Source of the DNA: Marinobacterium alkalitolerans
Lineage (GTDB): Bacteria > Pseudomonadota > Gammaproteobacteria > Pseudomonadales > Balneatricaceae
Reading direction: 5' to 3'
Assembly (NCBI RefSeq): GCF_017776525.1
Contig: NZ_JACVEW010000030.1
Location: 1-32,414 of the forward strand
Length of the DNA: 32,414 nucleotides
Part shown: piece by piece, positions 1-8,551 of the stretch
Numbering within the stretch: the first letter of the stretch is position 1
How the letters are laid out: each line of letters starts with the position of its first letter
The notes under the pieces: model-generated
Database searches by the model: none
What the model saw: only the letters and a program-made list of their open reading frames with translations
What the model was told of the DNA's origin: nothing
Translations under genes and position numbers: made by a program

Positions 1-83
1 GTTGTTCTGTGCTGTTTGTTTGGCGATAACCAGCATCTCGAACTTAACCGGCGTGAACAACCTCCTTAGCACCCACACCTAGC

Positions 84-314
84 GTGAAGTCAATTACTCA
101 ACCCGATTTGGGCTGCCAGCCGATCAACCTGAACGATCCTGCGTCTGTAATACGCTGGTGCAGCCATTTTGACTGCGATGAGGCGTGTCTGCGAAAGTCT
201 GTGTTATATGCAGGCACATCAGCCGACATGATACGCAAATATCTGACCTGTCGCTGCGTGACACACCCTGAATGCGGCACCTGTGATGTCAGGTGCCAAA
301 AAGATTCAGGGTGA
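84..314 (+). CDS. small DUF3606-like protein
   Basis: This is a 76-residue ORF with a GTG start; an in-frame stop lies 30 bases upstream and there is no ATG. Residues 14-54 fit the pattern I know for DUF3606 proteins: an INxN-type opening, a hydrophobic-tryptophan pair (VIRWC), a short acidic helix, a GTSAD turn and an IRKYL helix end. DUF3606 proteins are about 60 residues long and of unknown function. The tail after residue 54 is cysteine-rich and is not part of the family pattern, so the end may be diverged. No good ribosome-binding site precedes the GTG. An overlapping minus-strand ORF of similar length has no recognisable content. The call rests on motif resemblance only; the gene could be decayed or unexpressed. 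Confidence 0.5.
   Translation: MKSITQPDLGCQPINLNDPASVIRWCSHFDCDEACLRKSVLYAGTSADMIRKYLTCRCVTHPECGTCDVRCQKDSG
276..297. repeat. perfect 8-bp inverted repeat with 6-base loop
   Basis: GGCACCTG and CAGGTGCC flank TGATGT. The hairpin lies in the 3' end of the DUF3606-like ORF. It is followed by A residues, not T residues, on the plus strand, so it is not a standard terminator for that ORF. Confidence 0.6.
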
Positions 315-461
315 CAAGACATCTAACTCGGCCGCCCCTCCAGCTGACTGCCCCCAGGGTCTGAAAAAGCAAATTGAAAACAGGCATTTGAACAGCCGCA
401 ACCCCATTGTCATCGTTCACATACACCTTCTGGCAAGATCCGCACAAAAGCCCGCAAGTTC

Positions 462-490
462 TTGTCATATCACTCTAAATCTTCTAAAAC
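462..490 (+). promoter_or_regulatory. possible sigma70 promoter for the Pil-Chp operon
   Basis: TTGTCA (462-467) and TAAAAC (485-490) are 17 bases apart, matching the consensus at 5/6 and 4/6 positions. Transcription would begin near 497, leaving a leader of roughly 90 bases before the first Pil-Chp gene. The whole 315-584 gap has no other gene I can support. Confidence 0.3.
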
Positions 491-584
491 CGTAATTAAT
501 AAGCATTGTTTTTCTGTTTGAATACCATGCCATTCTGATAACGGTTCGGCCTCAGGGCCGCACACACTGCCCACAGGGAACAGC

Positions 585-1571
585 ATGAAGATTGGGACAC
601 TGGCATTTCCGGCTGATCAGCAAAGAAAACTGGAGCGCATCCTGAACCTCTCACGGGCACGCACCTATGAGTTGACCGACACGCCTCAGCCAGGCCAGGT
701 CGACCTTCTGGTCGTTTTCGGTGAAGCCTCACTGCCCCTGGCAGGCTCATTCAATTTGCCGGACAGTCATGTTGTACTGGCGGACCGAAGCGCCCCTTCT
801 GCATCACATCCCCACCTGAAGGTGCCTTTTATATCCTCCCGCGTATTGCGCGTGCTTGATGCGATTGCGCCACTTGAGCCCGAGCCGCAACCGGTTCCCG
901 AGCCGCCTGCCGCATCACAGGCACAGGAGGCACCTGCGCAGCCGGCGTCACCCGGTCAAGAGTCGACACCGGTGCAGGACCGTACACCCGAGACGCCCGC
1001 CCCGACACCGGAACCGGTCATCCCTTCTGCCCCCGTGCACGAACGCAAGCCGGAGCCCGGCCCTGCCGCCAAGGCGGATGACAACCCCTTCAGCAAGTAC
1101 GAGTCACGTATCGCTGAAGTGCAGGCACAACAGGCGCAGCAGGCGGCTGATGCGTCCGCCATGGAATATTCCGTTCTGGTGGTGGATGACAGTGCCCCCA
1201 TGCAGCAGGTGCTGGCCAAAGAGCTTTCCAAGCTGGAACAGAAAATCAACGTAGACTTTGCGGATGATGGCGAAACCGCGCTGGAGAAGGTCGCAGCCAA
1301 TCACTACGATTTCATCTTCCTCGATATCATGATGCCGGGCATAGACGGGTTTGAAACCTGCACCCAGATGCGGGCCATGCCCGCCCTGAAGAAAACGCCC
1401 ATTATCATGCTGTCCTCCAAAACCTCACCGCTGGACGAGGTTAAGGGCATTATGGCGGGTTCCTCGACCTACCTGACCAAGCCGATCAACCCTGAAGAGT
1501 TTCAGAAAGTGATTAAGCGTGTTTCGCGCTGGGTCAGTGAGTTTCAGGCCAACCGAAATCAGGCGCAGTGA
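585..1571 (+). CDS. pilG: PilG-type response regulator with N-terminal extension
   Basis: This 328-residue protein is probably the output receiver of the Pil-Chp system, which acts on type IV pilus extension. The receiver domain lies at about residues 195-316. It has the acidic pair D201/D202, phosphoacceptor D247 in FLDIMMPG, S277 at the switch Ser/Thr position, and K299 in TKP. Ordinary PilG is only about 135 residues. Here a roughly 92-residue N-terminal segment of alternating hydrophobic strands and helices (for example DLLVVFGE and HVVLADRS) precedes a Pro/Glu/Ala-rich linker at about 95-165. The segment might be a degenerate receiver, but I do not recognise it. AGGGA lies 5 bases before the ATG. 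The gene is first in the cluster and its stop overlaps the region just before pilH. Assignment as PilG rests on position and receiver type. Confidence 0.8.
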   Translation: MKIGTLAFPADQQRKLERILNLSRARTYELTDTPQPGQVDLLVVFGEASLPLAGSFNLPDSHVVLADRSAPSASHPHLKVPFISSRVLRVLDAIAPLEPEPQPVPEPPAASQAQEAPAQPASPGQESTPVQDRTPETPAPTPEPVIPSAPVHERKPEPGPAAKADDNPFSKYESRIAEVQAQQAQQAADASAMEYSVLVVDDSAPMQQVLAKELSKLEQKINVDFADDGETALEKVAANHYDFIFLDIMMPGIDGFETCTQMRAMPALKKTPIIMLSSKTSPLDEVKGIMAGSSTYLTKPINPEEFQKVIKRVSRWVSEFQANRNQAQ

Positions 1572-1585
1572 GGACGCAGGATCCC

Positions 1586-1951
1586 ATGTCGGTAAACAAG
1601 ATTCTGGTTGTGGAAGACGACCCGGTGTACCAGCAGCGCATGTTCGACATTCTGCGCCAGACCGGTGCCCAGCTGCTGCTGGCCTCGGATGGTGAACAAG
1701 GGGTCAACCTGGCCAAACAGGAACAGCCAGACCTGATCTTTATGGACGTTGTCATGCCCGGCATGGATGGTTTCTCGGCTTGCAGACAGATCACATCAGA
1801 CAGGGCCACACGGCATATCCCGGTGGTGATCGTCTCCAGCAAGCATGAGGATGCCGACCGGGTATGGGCGCAGCTGCAGGGTGCCAAGGCCGTGGTGGCC
1901 AAACCCTTCTCCGAACAGGATATTCTGAACCAGGTAGACGCGCATGGCTGA
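1586..1951 (+). CDS. pilH: PilH twitching motility response regulator
   Basis: This is a stand-alone CheY-like receiver of 121 residues, the length usual for PilH. Visible residues are the acidic pocket E10/D11/D12, phosphoacceptor D54 in FMDVVMPG, S84 at the switch position and K106 in AKPF. The DRVWAQLQGA segment before the lysine is typical of PilH-type receivers. In characterised Pil-Chp systems PilH competes with PilG for phosphate from ChpA and tunes pilus retraction. I chose the ATG at 1586 (MSVNK) rather than the in-frame GTG at 1568 because the latter would overlap the preceding gene and add residues not seen in the family. Its 3' end overlaps pilI by 8 bases, suggesting coupled translation. 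Confidence 0.9.
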   Translation: MSVNKILVVEDDPVYQQRMFDILRQTGAQLLLASDGEQGVNLAKQEQPDLIFMDVVMPGMDGFSACRQITSDRATRHIPVVIVSSKHEDADRVWAQLQGAKAVVAKPFSEQDILNQVDAHG

Positions 1952-2504
1952 GCACAATTCATTGCTTGAAGACATCGACCTGGGCAGTGCAGCCGATGAC
2001 CTGACCCTCACCACGGCCCCGAATGCGGGTGAGGCTCCCGAAGTGCGTCACGGTTTCATGCTGGGTGAGCAGCCCGCATTGCTGGCGGCTGACGTATTTT
2101 CCGAGCTGGCCGCCATGCCACGTCTCTGTCCCGTTCCGGACACACCGGTCTGGTTCGCCGGCTTTATCAATCACCGCGGACATACCTTGCCGGTATACGA
2201 TCTGCAGCAATGGCTGACAGGTTCACCCGTTGATCGCCGACAGCCCTTTTATGCCCTGCTGTTCGATCGCCAGCCCCATGCGGCCGGTTTTCTGTTGGCA
2301 GAGCTCCCAACCGTACTGACTGCCCCCACCGCCCTCGACACCCTGCCCGCAGCACGTTATGCACCCATCAGTGAGTTTGTGCACAAGGGGTACAAATGCG
2401 AGGGACACACCTGGCTTGAAATAGACCATCAAGCCCTGCTGAACCATCTTAAAGACAATTTTCATCAGCCTGTGGCGAAAGCCGAAGTGCAAGACAACTC
2501 GTGA
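1944..2504 (+). CDS. pilI: PilI, CheW-like coupling protein
   Basis: This 186-residue protein has a CheW-like domain over about residues 35-175, including the FAGFINHRGHTLPVYDL segment that matches the CheW core (GxxNxRGxxxPVxDL). Its expected role is to link the PilJ chemoreceptor to the ChpA kinase in a membrane-associated array. The length is close to known PilI proteins (about 178 residues). The start overlaps the end of pilH, with AGGTAG about 7 bases upstream, and the gene ends 10 bases before pilJ. Order and content agree with a standard pilGHIJ arrangement. Confidence 0.9.
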   Translation: MAEHNSLLEDIDLGSAADDLTLTTAPNAGEAPEVRHGFMLGEQPALLAADVFSELAAMPRLCPVPDTPVWFAGFINHRGHTLPVYDLQQWLTGSPVDRRQPFYALLFDRQPHAAGFLLAELPTVLTAPTALDTLPAARYAPISEFVHKGYKCEGHTWLEIDHQALLNHLKDNFHQPVAKAEVQDNS

Positions 2505-2514
2505 GGGAATCACC

Positions 2515-4329
2515 ATGCCGCTTTTCTGGGAAATGCAAAACCTTCGCATGGGGACCAAGTTTGCTGTTGCCGGTGTGCTACTGGTCATCGGGATCGTTGC
2601 GATCGCCGTTGCCTACTACCAGACCATTCTGATCGACGAGCAGGCACAGATCACCAGCCGCGAAACCCGCCAACTGGCGGAAGATGCCAGCCATCTGGAT
2701 CAGTCTCTCGCCGATGTGCAGGTCACCCTCACCCAAGCGCGCCTGTCACCGGACAATCGCACCCTGAGAGAGTTTGTTGTGGCCGCAACCACGTTTCACA
2801 ATGAGCTGACCGCACTGCAGCCTCGGCTGCGCTCCAATGAAGATCGCCGCAATATCGGCCAGCGTTTGGAACAACTGAACCTGGACGACAAGATGGACGC
2901 ACTGAAACAGGTCAACCTGCGCACATCAACGCCTGCCACCCAGATCGCCCGACTGCAGCAGATGTTTGGCGATACGCTGGTGGAGTTGCGCCAGGTAAAT
3001 GAACAGTTACAGCTGCTGACCTCGGTCTACGCCGACGAGGACAGCGAAGCCCGTAATGAAGCCACCGCGCAGATGATCAAGCTGTTCTTTGCGTCGCTGG
3101 TCATTCTGGGCCTTGCCCTGGCCGTCGCACTGGCCATTATCAAGTACGGTGTTCTGGATCCGGTCAAACGTATACAGAAGACCGTCGATGCCGTGCGCGG
3201 TGGGGATACCGAAGCTCGCACGCGCGTGGAAAGCCGTGACGAACTGGGCCAGATGGCGACTGTACTCGACATGCTGCTGGACGAAAAAGAAACCGCCATT
3301 GCCAAACAGGCCGAAGAGAACAAGAAGCTCAACAACTCGATCATTGAACTGATCCAGAGTGTATTCAAAATCAGCCAGCGGGACCTGACGGTTCGCGTCC
3401 CCGTGGCCGAGGACATCACCGGGGCCGTGGCCGACTCCATCAACCAACTGGCTCAATCCATTGAAAATGTTCTGCTCGAAGTCAGCGCGATCACCAAGGA
3501 GGTCAACACCACCTCGGTGCAGGTTAAAAACCAGTCTGAGGCGGTACTGGAGCAGGCCAACAAGGAGCAGGAAGAGATCAACGCCACCCTGGAAGGTCTG
3601 GACTCCGCCATCAGTGCCATGCAGCTGATCTCCAAGCTGGCGGCCACCTCCAACAGCGCGTCCCAGAAGGCAATCAGCACGTCGGAAACCGCGAAAGAGT
3701 CGGTGTCCGATACGATTAACAGCATCAACAAAATGCGCCAGACGATCCATGAAGCGGAGAAGCGCATCAAGCGACTGGGTGAACGTTCGCAGGAGATCGG
3801 CGGCATTATCAACCTGATCAACAACATTTCCGAACGTACTCACATCCTCTCCCTGAATGCCAGCATGCACGCAGCATCTGCTGGTGAAGCCGGCCGAGGC
3901 CTGATGGTCGTGGTCGACGAGGTGCAGCGGCTGGCGGAAAACTCCCGTGAAGCTACGGCTGAAATCGAGAATCTGGTCAACAACATCCAGCTCGAAACCG
4001 CTGATACCATCCACGTTATCAACACGGCTATCGAGGACGTGGTGACCGGCACCCGCCTGGCCGAGCAGGCTGGTGAGCACATGGAGCAGACGCGCAGCAC
4101 CACCCAGTCTCTGGTCGAGTCTGTGGTACGCATTTCACAAAGTGCGACCGGGCAGGCCAAGCTGGCCCAGACACTGCGCCAGCGCGCCGACAGCATCAAC
4201 GCCTTCACTCAGGCGACCAACAGCGAAATGGTGCAACAGAAACAGCTTTCGTCCCGTCTGGTTGGCGCTGCCGATGAGCTGCAGCGCTCGATCAGTGTAT
4301 TCAAGCTGCAGAATCAGGCTGAAGAGTAA
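2515..4329 (+). CDS. pilJ: PilJ methyl-accepting chemotaxis protein
   Basis: PilJ is the transmembrane chemoreceptor of the pilus chemosensory system. Two membrane segments (about residues 16-36 and 188-211) flank a short periplasmic helical domain. HAMP-like helices follow (about 212-265), with a possible second HAMP-like stretch up to 330, and then the coiled-coil signalling domain. The hairpin tip is clear at about 437-475: ISERTHILSLNAS followed by GEAGRG. The MHAASAGEAG variant resembles the PilJ subtype rather than classical MCPs. At 604 residues it is somewhat shorter than the roughly 680-residue Pseudomonas protein. A GTGAGGG ribosome-binding site overlaps the pilI stop. No pilK methyltransferase or chpB methylesterase gene follows, so adaptation enzymes, if used, must be encoded elsewhere. 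Confidence 0.92.
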   Translation: MPLFWEMQNLRMGTKFAVAGVLLVIGIVAIAVAYYQTILIDEQAQITSRETRQLAEDASHLDQSLADVQVTLTQARLSPDNRTLREFVVAATTFHNELTALQPRLRSNEDRRNIGQRLEQLNLDDKMDALKQVNLRTSTPATQIARLQQMFGDTLVELRQVNEQLQLLTSVYADEDSEARNEATAQMIKLFFASLVILGLALAVALAIIKYGVLDPVKRIQKTVDAVRGGDTEARTRVESRDELGQMATVLDMLLDEKETAIAKQAEENKKLNNSIIELIQSVFKISQRDLTVRVPVAEDITGAVADSINQLAQSIENVLLEVSAITKEVNTTSVQVKNQSEAVLEQANKEQEEINATLEGLDSAISAMQLISKLAATSNSASQKAISTSETAKESVSDTINSINKMRQTIHEAEKRIKRLGERSQEIGGIINLINNISERTHILSLNASMHAASAGEAGRGLMVVVDEVQRLAENSREATAEIENLVNNIQLETADTIHVINTAIEDVVTGTRLAEQAGEHMEQTRSTTQSLVESVVRISQSATGQAKLAQTLRQRADSINAFTQATNSEMVQQKQLSSRLVGAADELQRSISVFKLQNQAEE

Positions 4330-4341
4330 GGGGCGCAGGAT

Positions 4342-7300
4342 ATGGAGGAAGGCGAAATCAAGCCGGTTTCGATCAACCAGCTCGCAACCCTGTGCGACAC
4401 GCTTGACCAGCCCGCGGAACAGCTGTCGGAGTTGCTGGCCGACCAGGCCGAGCAGTTCCAGGAAGCCGACCTCTCTGGTACCGGAGAACTTCTGGCACTG
4501 ATGTCCGAGCTGGTAGCGGCCGAGGAAGGCAGCCTCAGCCCCGAACTGCGCAGCCTGATGGCCTCCCTCCTCCAAGCCCCCACGTCCGGTCTCGCACTGG
4601 ATGAGTGGATCCAGCAGCTGCGGCAAGGCCTCACGGACAACCGCTGGCAGTCTCCGCTTGCACCGGATGATCTGGAAATGCTGCCCGAGCTGCTGCAGGA
4701 GGACTGGCCTGCGCCCGCTGTTACGGATGCAACACCGGACAGCTCCACTCTCGGGCCTGTGACCCAAGCCATGCAGTCCGTTGAGACTCCTGAAGTGCTC
4801 AGTGAGCAGCTGGCAGACCTCAGCGAGTCACAGGCAGATCGCGAGCCTCCCCTGATTTCTGACCTGCTGGCACTGGCCGCCGAACTCTGCGCCTCTCTGG
4901 AAACGCTCGACACCCCCATGCTGAGCCCACTTGCCAAGGCCCTGGACGCGCTTGTACAGACCCCCGGCCACAGCAACGCAACGGCGGTCCTTCAGCTGCT
5001 GGCCAGCCCCGAATCACCCGCCCCCATGGAGGCTGAAGAAGTTGAGGAGCAGCAGGCACTGATCGATGAAGCGTTCGCAGCGCCAGAGACTGAATCGGAC
5101 GCATCAAACAGCGAAGCCGTCGAAGTACAAACCGAGTCACCTGCCAAAGAGACCGGCCCGGCGGCCAGCGCTCTGCACAACGCCGCATCACCGGAGCACC
5201 TGTGCGATGCACTGGGCGCGCTCAGCGAAGCCTGTGCCGAGCAGGATCCCCCCCTGATATCAGACCTGCTGGCACTGTCAGCCGAGCAAACCGCCAGCCT
5301 CACCGACCTGAACAGTCCACTTCTGCCCAAACTTTGTGAAGAGCTGGACCGTTTGATGCAACACCCGGCCGCCGCCACGGCCAGGGATATCCTGAGGTTA
5401 CTGACAGCTCCGGAATGGCCGGAGCCGCTGCCACAGGAGGATGCAGACGAGCTGCAGGCACTGGTCGACGACAGCTTTACTTCCTCGGAAGACACCCCGG
5501 ACACCGCCGGTGATGAAGCCTTGCTCACCGAAACCGACGTTGAGAGCGCAGAGGCTGAGGCAGAAACCCTCGAGCCACCGCCCTTTTGTCAGGTGGACAT
5601 GAGCCTGCTGGAGCAGCCCGGCCCGAAAATCGACCCGCAGATACTGACCATGCTCTCCGGCTCACTGGATCAGCTGTCTCAGCTCTGGGAACAAACCGAG
5701 CCCGGCTCCAACTCAACACTGCTCGAAGCCAGCCAGGATGCACTCCTCCCCCTTGAGCGTGCCTGTGAAACCGTGCAGCTCAACGGCGTTCGCATGCTGC
5801 TTGAAGGACTGGGCCAGAACCTCGGTTTCATGCGCCAGCGTTCAGGGTCACTGTCTGCATCCGAGCACTCGCACTTTGCCCGCTGCCTGGAGGCCCTTCA
5901 GGCTCACCTTGCCGATCTGGGTGACAAGGAAAAGCGTGACACCCTGGTCGATATGATCAGCACACCCGACCTGCCCGTCCACGCTGATCCACAACAATCC
6001 GCGTTCATTACCGGCCTGCTGGCCCTTGCGGGTATCCAGTCGCCGGAGGATATGGAACACCCTCAGGCCACCTCGGAAGACGTGGAACTGAGCATTGCCG
6101 ACGATATCGATCCTCAACTGCTGGAGATGCTCTACGACGAGCTGCCCACTCTGGTGGATGAGTTCCAGCAGCACCTGCAATCCGTACTGGACGCCCGGGA
6201 ACTGGACGCCCTGCTCAGTGCCCAGCGCGCGGCCCACACCATCAAGGGGCTGGCCAACATGGCCGGCATCAAGGGCCTGGCCAAGCTGACCCACTGCATG
6301 GAAGATGTGCTGGAGATCCTCACCGAGGCGAAAACGCTGCCGGGTCCCCAGATGGCAGAAGACCTGACCGAAGCCACCGACTGTCTGGCCCAGATGAGCG
6401 AATCCATCAGTGCATCAGAGCCCGGGCCAGATAATGCAATGGATGTTCTCCAGTGCATGATGGACTGGTTCTACCGCCTGAAAACCGAAGGCCTCGACTG
6501 TGTGTCCCAGCCGCTGTCAGGCAAGCCTCGCCGAGAGCCCAGGCGTACAGCGCCGGCCCAACCTGATGCCAAAGCAACCAGACAGGCTCCCGCTCAGGGC
6601 GGACATGAGCAGAGCCAGCTGCGCGTCCCGGTCAGCCTGCTGGACAACCTGTTTCGCATTGCCGGTGAATCCAGCACGCTCAATGCCCAGCAGGACGATC
6701 GCCTGAAGCAGATGCACCGATTGGCACGCGCCAACCGGGAGCGGCAGCGCATTCTGCAAAAGGTGATGTTCGACATTGAGCAGCAGCTGCAGGACTACTT
6801 TACGCTCAGTCCCTCCCAGGACTCCGATGACAGTGACTTCGACCCGTTGGAAATGGACCGCTACCACAGCATGCATACGACTCTGTCCCAGCTGCAGGAA
6901 GCGGTCGCGGATGTGCGTGAGGTCGGCCGAGAAATGGCTGAGCAGCTGCGCCACCTGAGCGAAATGCATGCCGCCCAGAGCAACCTCCAGAAGGAGTCAC
7001 TGGATAACGTGCTCAGCACTCGCCAGGTACCGGTTCACAGCCTCAGTTCACGGATGCAGCGCATCATGCGTCAGGCCTGCCAGGCTGCGGGCAAGGAAGC
7101 GAGACTGGTAATCGAAGGGGAAGACGTTCTGGTCGACAGCCAGGTGTTGGGACAACTGGCCGACCCGCTCATGCACATCATCCGTAACGCCGTAGACCAC
7201 GGCCTTGAGGACCCGGAGCGGCGCGCAGCCAGCGGCAAGGACGAAACCGGCACCCTGACCATCCGCTTTCGTCAGGCGGAAAACCAGGTACAAGTCAGTT

Positions 7301-8406
7301 GCAGCGATGACGGCGGTGGCATCAATGTTCAGCGGGTGCGCGAAATTGCCGAGCGCAAGGGGCTTGTTCAACCCGGCCGAGAGCTGTCCGATACCGAGGC
7401 CCAGCGCCTGATTCTGATCCCGGGCTTCTCCACCCGTGATGAGATCAGCCAGCTGTCTGGGCGTGGTATCGGCATGGACGTGGTGTACCAGCAGGTGACC
7501 CGCCTGCAGGGGACCATCAGCATTCATTCAGAGCTGGGAAAAGGCACCTCCTTTGAGCTGGCCCTGCCGGCCTCCTCCCTGTTGATCCATACCCTGCTGG
7601 TCCGTAGTGCCGGCAAGCGCATCTATGCGCTGTCGAGTCACACGATCGAGCAAAGCCTGCTGTCCGCTGACGGGACACTTGAACACACAGAAACCGGCAT
7701 GATTTTCATCACCGAGGAGGGTGAATATCCGGCCTATGCACTGGAAACCCTGGTGGGTGAAAAGCCGGCCGATTACACGGAGCAACCTCTGTTCCCGGTT
7801 CTGATGATCAAGCTGGATCAGGGTGAAAAGGCGGCGGTACTGGTCCCCGAGGTACTCGCCCACCGCCAGCAGGTGTTCAAGTCCATGGGCGAACACCTGC
7901 CGGACATTCCCGGCGTGCCGGGCGTGACCATTCTGGCCGATGGGGACGTGGCCCCCATCATCGACCTGCAGGGGCGCATTCGTCAGCGCCACTCGGCACT
8001 GAGCCCGGTACTGGAGCTGGCAGAACCCGAGTTCAACCTACACCTGCCCGAAGTGCTGGTGGTGGATGACTCGCTCAGTGCCCGCAAGACACTGGCCACA
8101 CTGCTCCGCGACAGTGGTTACGAAGTGCGCACCGCCATCGACGGGCTCGATGCTCTGGACAAGATCCGTCAGGAGGCTCCGGCTATCGTCCTGACAGACC
8201 TGGAAATGCCGCGCATGAGCGGCATGGAGCTGGCCGCCATTCTCAGCAACAGCAAGCAGTTCCGTAATATCCCCGTCGTGATGATCACATCCCGCTCAAC
8301 CAGCAAACACCGTGGCGAAGCCGAGGCTGCCGGTGTTTCAGCCTACCTCACCAAACCCTGGACCGAGAGCCAGGTACTCGATCAGGTGCAGAAACTGCTG
8401 TTCTGA
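4342..8406 (+). CDS. chpA: ChpA-type hybrid chemotaxis histidine kinase
   Basis: This 1354-residue CheA-like kinase should autophosphorylate in response to PilJ and pass phosphate to the PilG/PilH receivers. The first ~590 residues are acidic and helical and contain a repeated module (about 151-257 and 284-390, both with a PPLISDLLAL core). One HPt domain has phosphoacceptor His632 in HTIKGLAN. A dimerisation helix region follows from about 757. The ATPase domain has the N box (HIIRNAVDHG, His945/Asn949), DDGGG at 989-993 and GRGIGMD from 1040. A CheW-like domain covers about 1075-1235. The C-terminal receiver has D1242/D1243 and phosphoacceptor D1286. Pseudomonas ChpA is about 2470 residues with many HPt-like domains, so this is a much reduced form. 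The start is 12 bases after pilJ, preceded by GCAGGAT. Confidence 0.93.
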   Translation: MEEGEIKPVSINQLATLCDTLDQPAEQLSELLADQAEQFQEADLSGTGELLALMSELVAAEEGSLSPELRSLMASLLQAPTSGLALDEWIQQLRQGLTDNRWQSPLAPDDLEMLPELLQEDWPAPAVTDATPDSSTLGPVTQAMQSVETPEVLSEQLADLSESQADREPPLISDLLALAAELCASLETLDTPMLSPLAKALDALVQTPGHSNATAVLQLLASPESPAPMEAEEVEEQQALIDEAFAAPETESDASNSEAVEVQTESPAKETGPAASALHNAASPEHLCDALGALSEACAEQDPPLISDLLALSAEQTASLTDLNSPLLPKLCEELDRLMQHPAAATARDILRLLTAPEWPEPLPQEDADELQALVDDSFTSSEDTPDTAGDEALLTETDVESAEAEAETLEPPPFCQVDMSLLEQPGPKIDPQILTMLSGSLDQLSQLWEQTEPGSNSTLLEASQDALLPLERACETVQLNGVRMLLEGLGQNLGFMRQRSGSLSASEHSHFARCLEALQAHLADLGDKEKRDTLVDMISTPDLPVHADPQQSAFITGLLALAGIQSPEDMEHPQATSEDVELSIADDIDPQLLEMLYDELPTLVDEFQQHLQSVLDARELDALLSAQRAAHTIKGLANMAGIKGLAKLTHCMEDVLEILTEAKTLPGPQMAEDLTEATDCLAQMSESISASEPGPDNAMDVLQCMMDWFYRLKTEGLDCVSQPLSGKPRREPRRTAPAQPDAKATRQAPAQGGHEQSQLRVPVSLLDNLFRIAGESSTLNAQQDDRLKQMHRLARANRERQRILQKVMFDIEQQLQDYFTLSPSQDSDDSDFDPLEMDRYHSMHTTLSQLQEAVADVREVGREMAEQLRHLSEMHAAQSNLQKESLDNVLSTRQVPVHSLSSRMQRIMRQACQAAGKEARLVIEGEDVLVDSQVLGQLADPLMHIIRNAVDHGLEDPERRAASGKDETGTLTIRFRQAENQVQVSCSDDGGGINVQRVREIAERKGLVQPGRELSDTEAQRLILIPGFSTRDEISQLSGRGIGMDVVYQQVTRLQGTISIHSELGKGTSFELALPASSLLIHTLLVRSAGKRIYALSSHTIEQSLLSADGTLEHTETGMIFITEEGEYPAYALETLVGEKPADYTEQPLFPVLMIKLDQGEKAAVLVPEVLAHRQQVFKSMGEHLPDIPGVPGVTILADGDVAPIIDLQGRIRQRHSALSPVLELAEPEFNLHLPEVLVVDDSLSARKTLATLLRDSGYEVRTAIDGLDALDKIRQEAPAIVLTDLEMPRMSGMELAAILSNSKQFRNIPVVMITSRSTSKHRGEAEAAGVSAYLTKPWTESQVLDQVQKLLF
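4792..5512 (+). repeat. tandem repeated module inside chpA
   Basis: Two units of about 105 codons (near 4792-5112 and 5191-5512) code for similar protein. Both have an LSE/LCD opening, PPLISDLLAL, a helix ending in KALDALVQ or EELDRLMQ, LLASPE or LLTAPE, and a closing QALIDEAF or QALVDDSF. The DNA of the shared core is also close. I infer an old duplication of a degenerate HPt-like or spacer module; neither copy has an HxxK phosphorylation motif. Confidence 0.75.
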
Positions 8407-8443
8407 TCCTGACCAGCCGCCCTGCCCCAACGAGCAGGTGCGG

Positions 8444-8472
8444 TGGACTCCTGAGGGCGCAAACGGTATAAA
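8444..8472 (+). promoter_or_regulatory. possible sigma70 promoter for the mrp operon
   Basis: TGGACT (8444-8449) and TATAAA (8467-8472) are separated by 17 bases in the 145-base gap between chpA and mrpA. A TATATT sequence at 8486-8491 is an alternative -10 without a good -35. No intrinsic terminator for the preceding operon is visible in this gap. Confidence 0.35.
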
Positions 8473-8551
8473 CTACTACTTTTGTTATATTGTATCGGCG
8501 TCCGCCGGTGGCATTCACGACATATTCAACTGATTGGAGTTCGTCCCACTG

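Noticed and set aside
1-83. Possible gene end or start at the left edge
   Set aside because: The plus strand has an open frame ending in a TAG at 67-69, and the minus strand has an AAGGAGG (67-61) but no well-placed start codon (the nearest ATG is 24 bases away). The fragment is too short to decide.
276-297. Inverted repeat considered as a terminator
   Set aside because: It lacks a T tract on the plus strand and lies inside an ORF.
518-546. TTGAAT and GATAAC considered as promoter elements for pilG
   Set aside because: The spacing is 13 bases, too short for sigma70.
3007-4080. 357-codon minus-strand ORF opposite pilJ
   Set aside because: It is antisense to the well-supported PilJ signalling domain and arises from its regular heptad codon pattern.
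8407-8551. Gap between chpA and mrpA examined for a terminator or riboswitch
   Set aside because: Only short hairpins without T tracts are present, and no cation riboswitch pattern was recognised.
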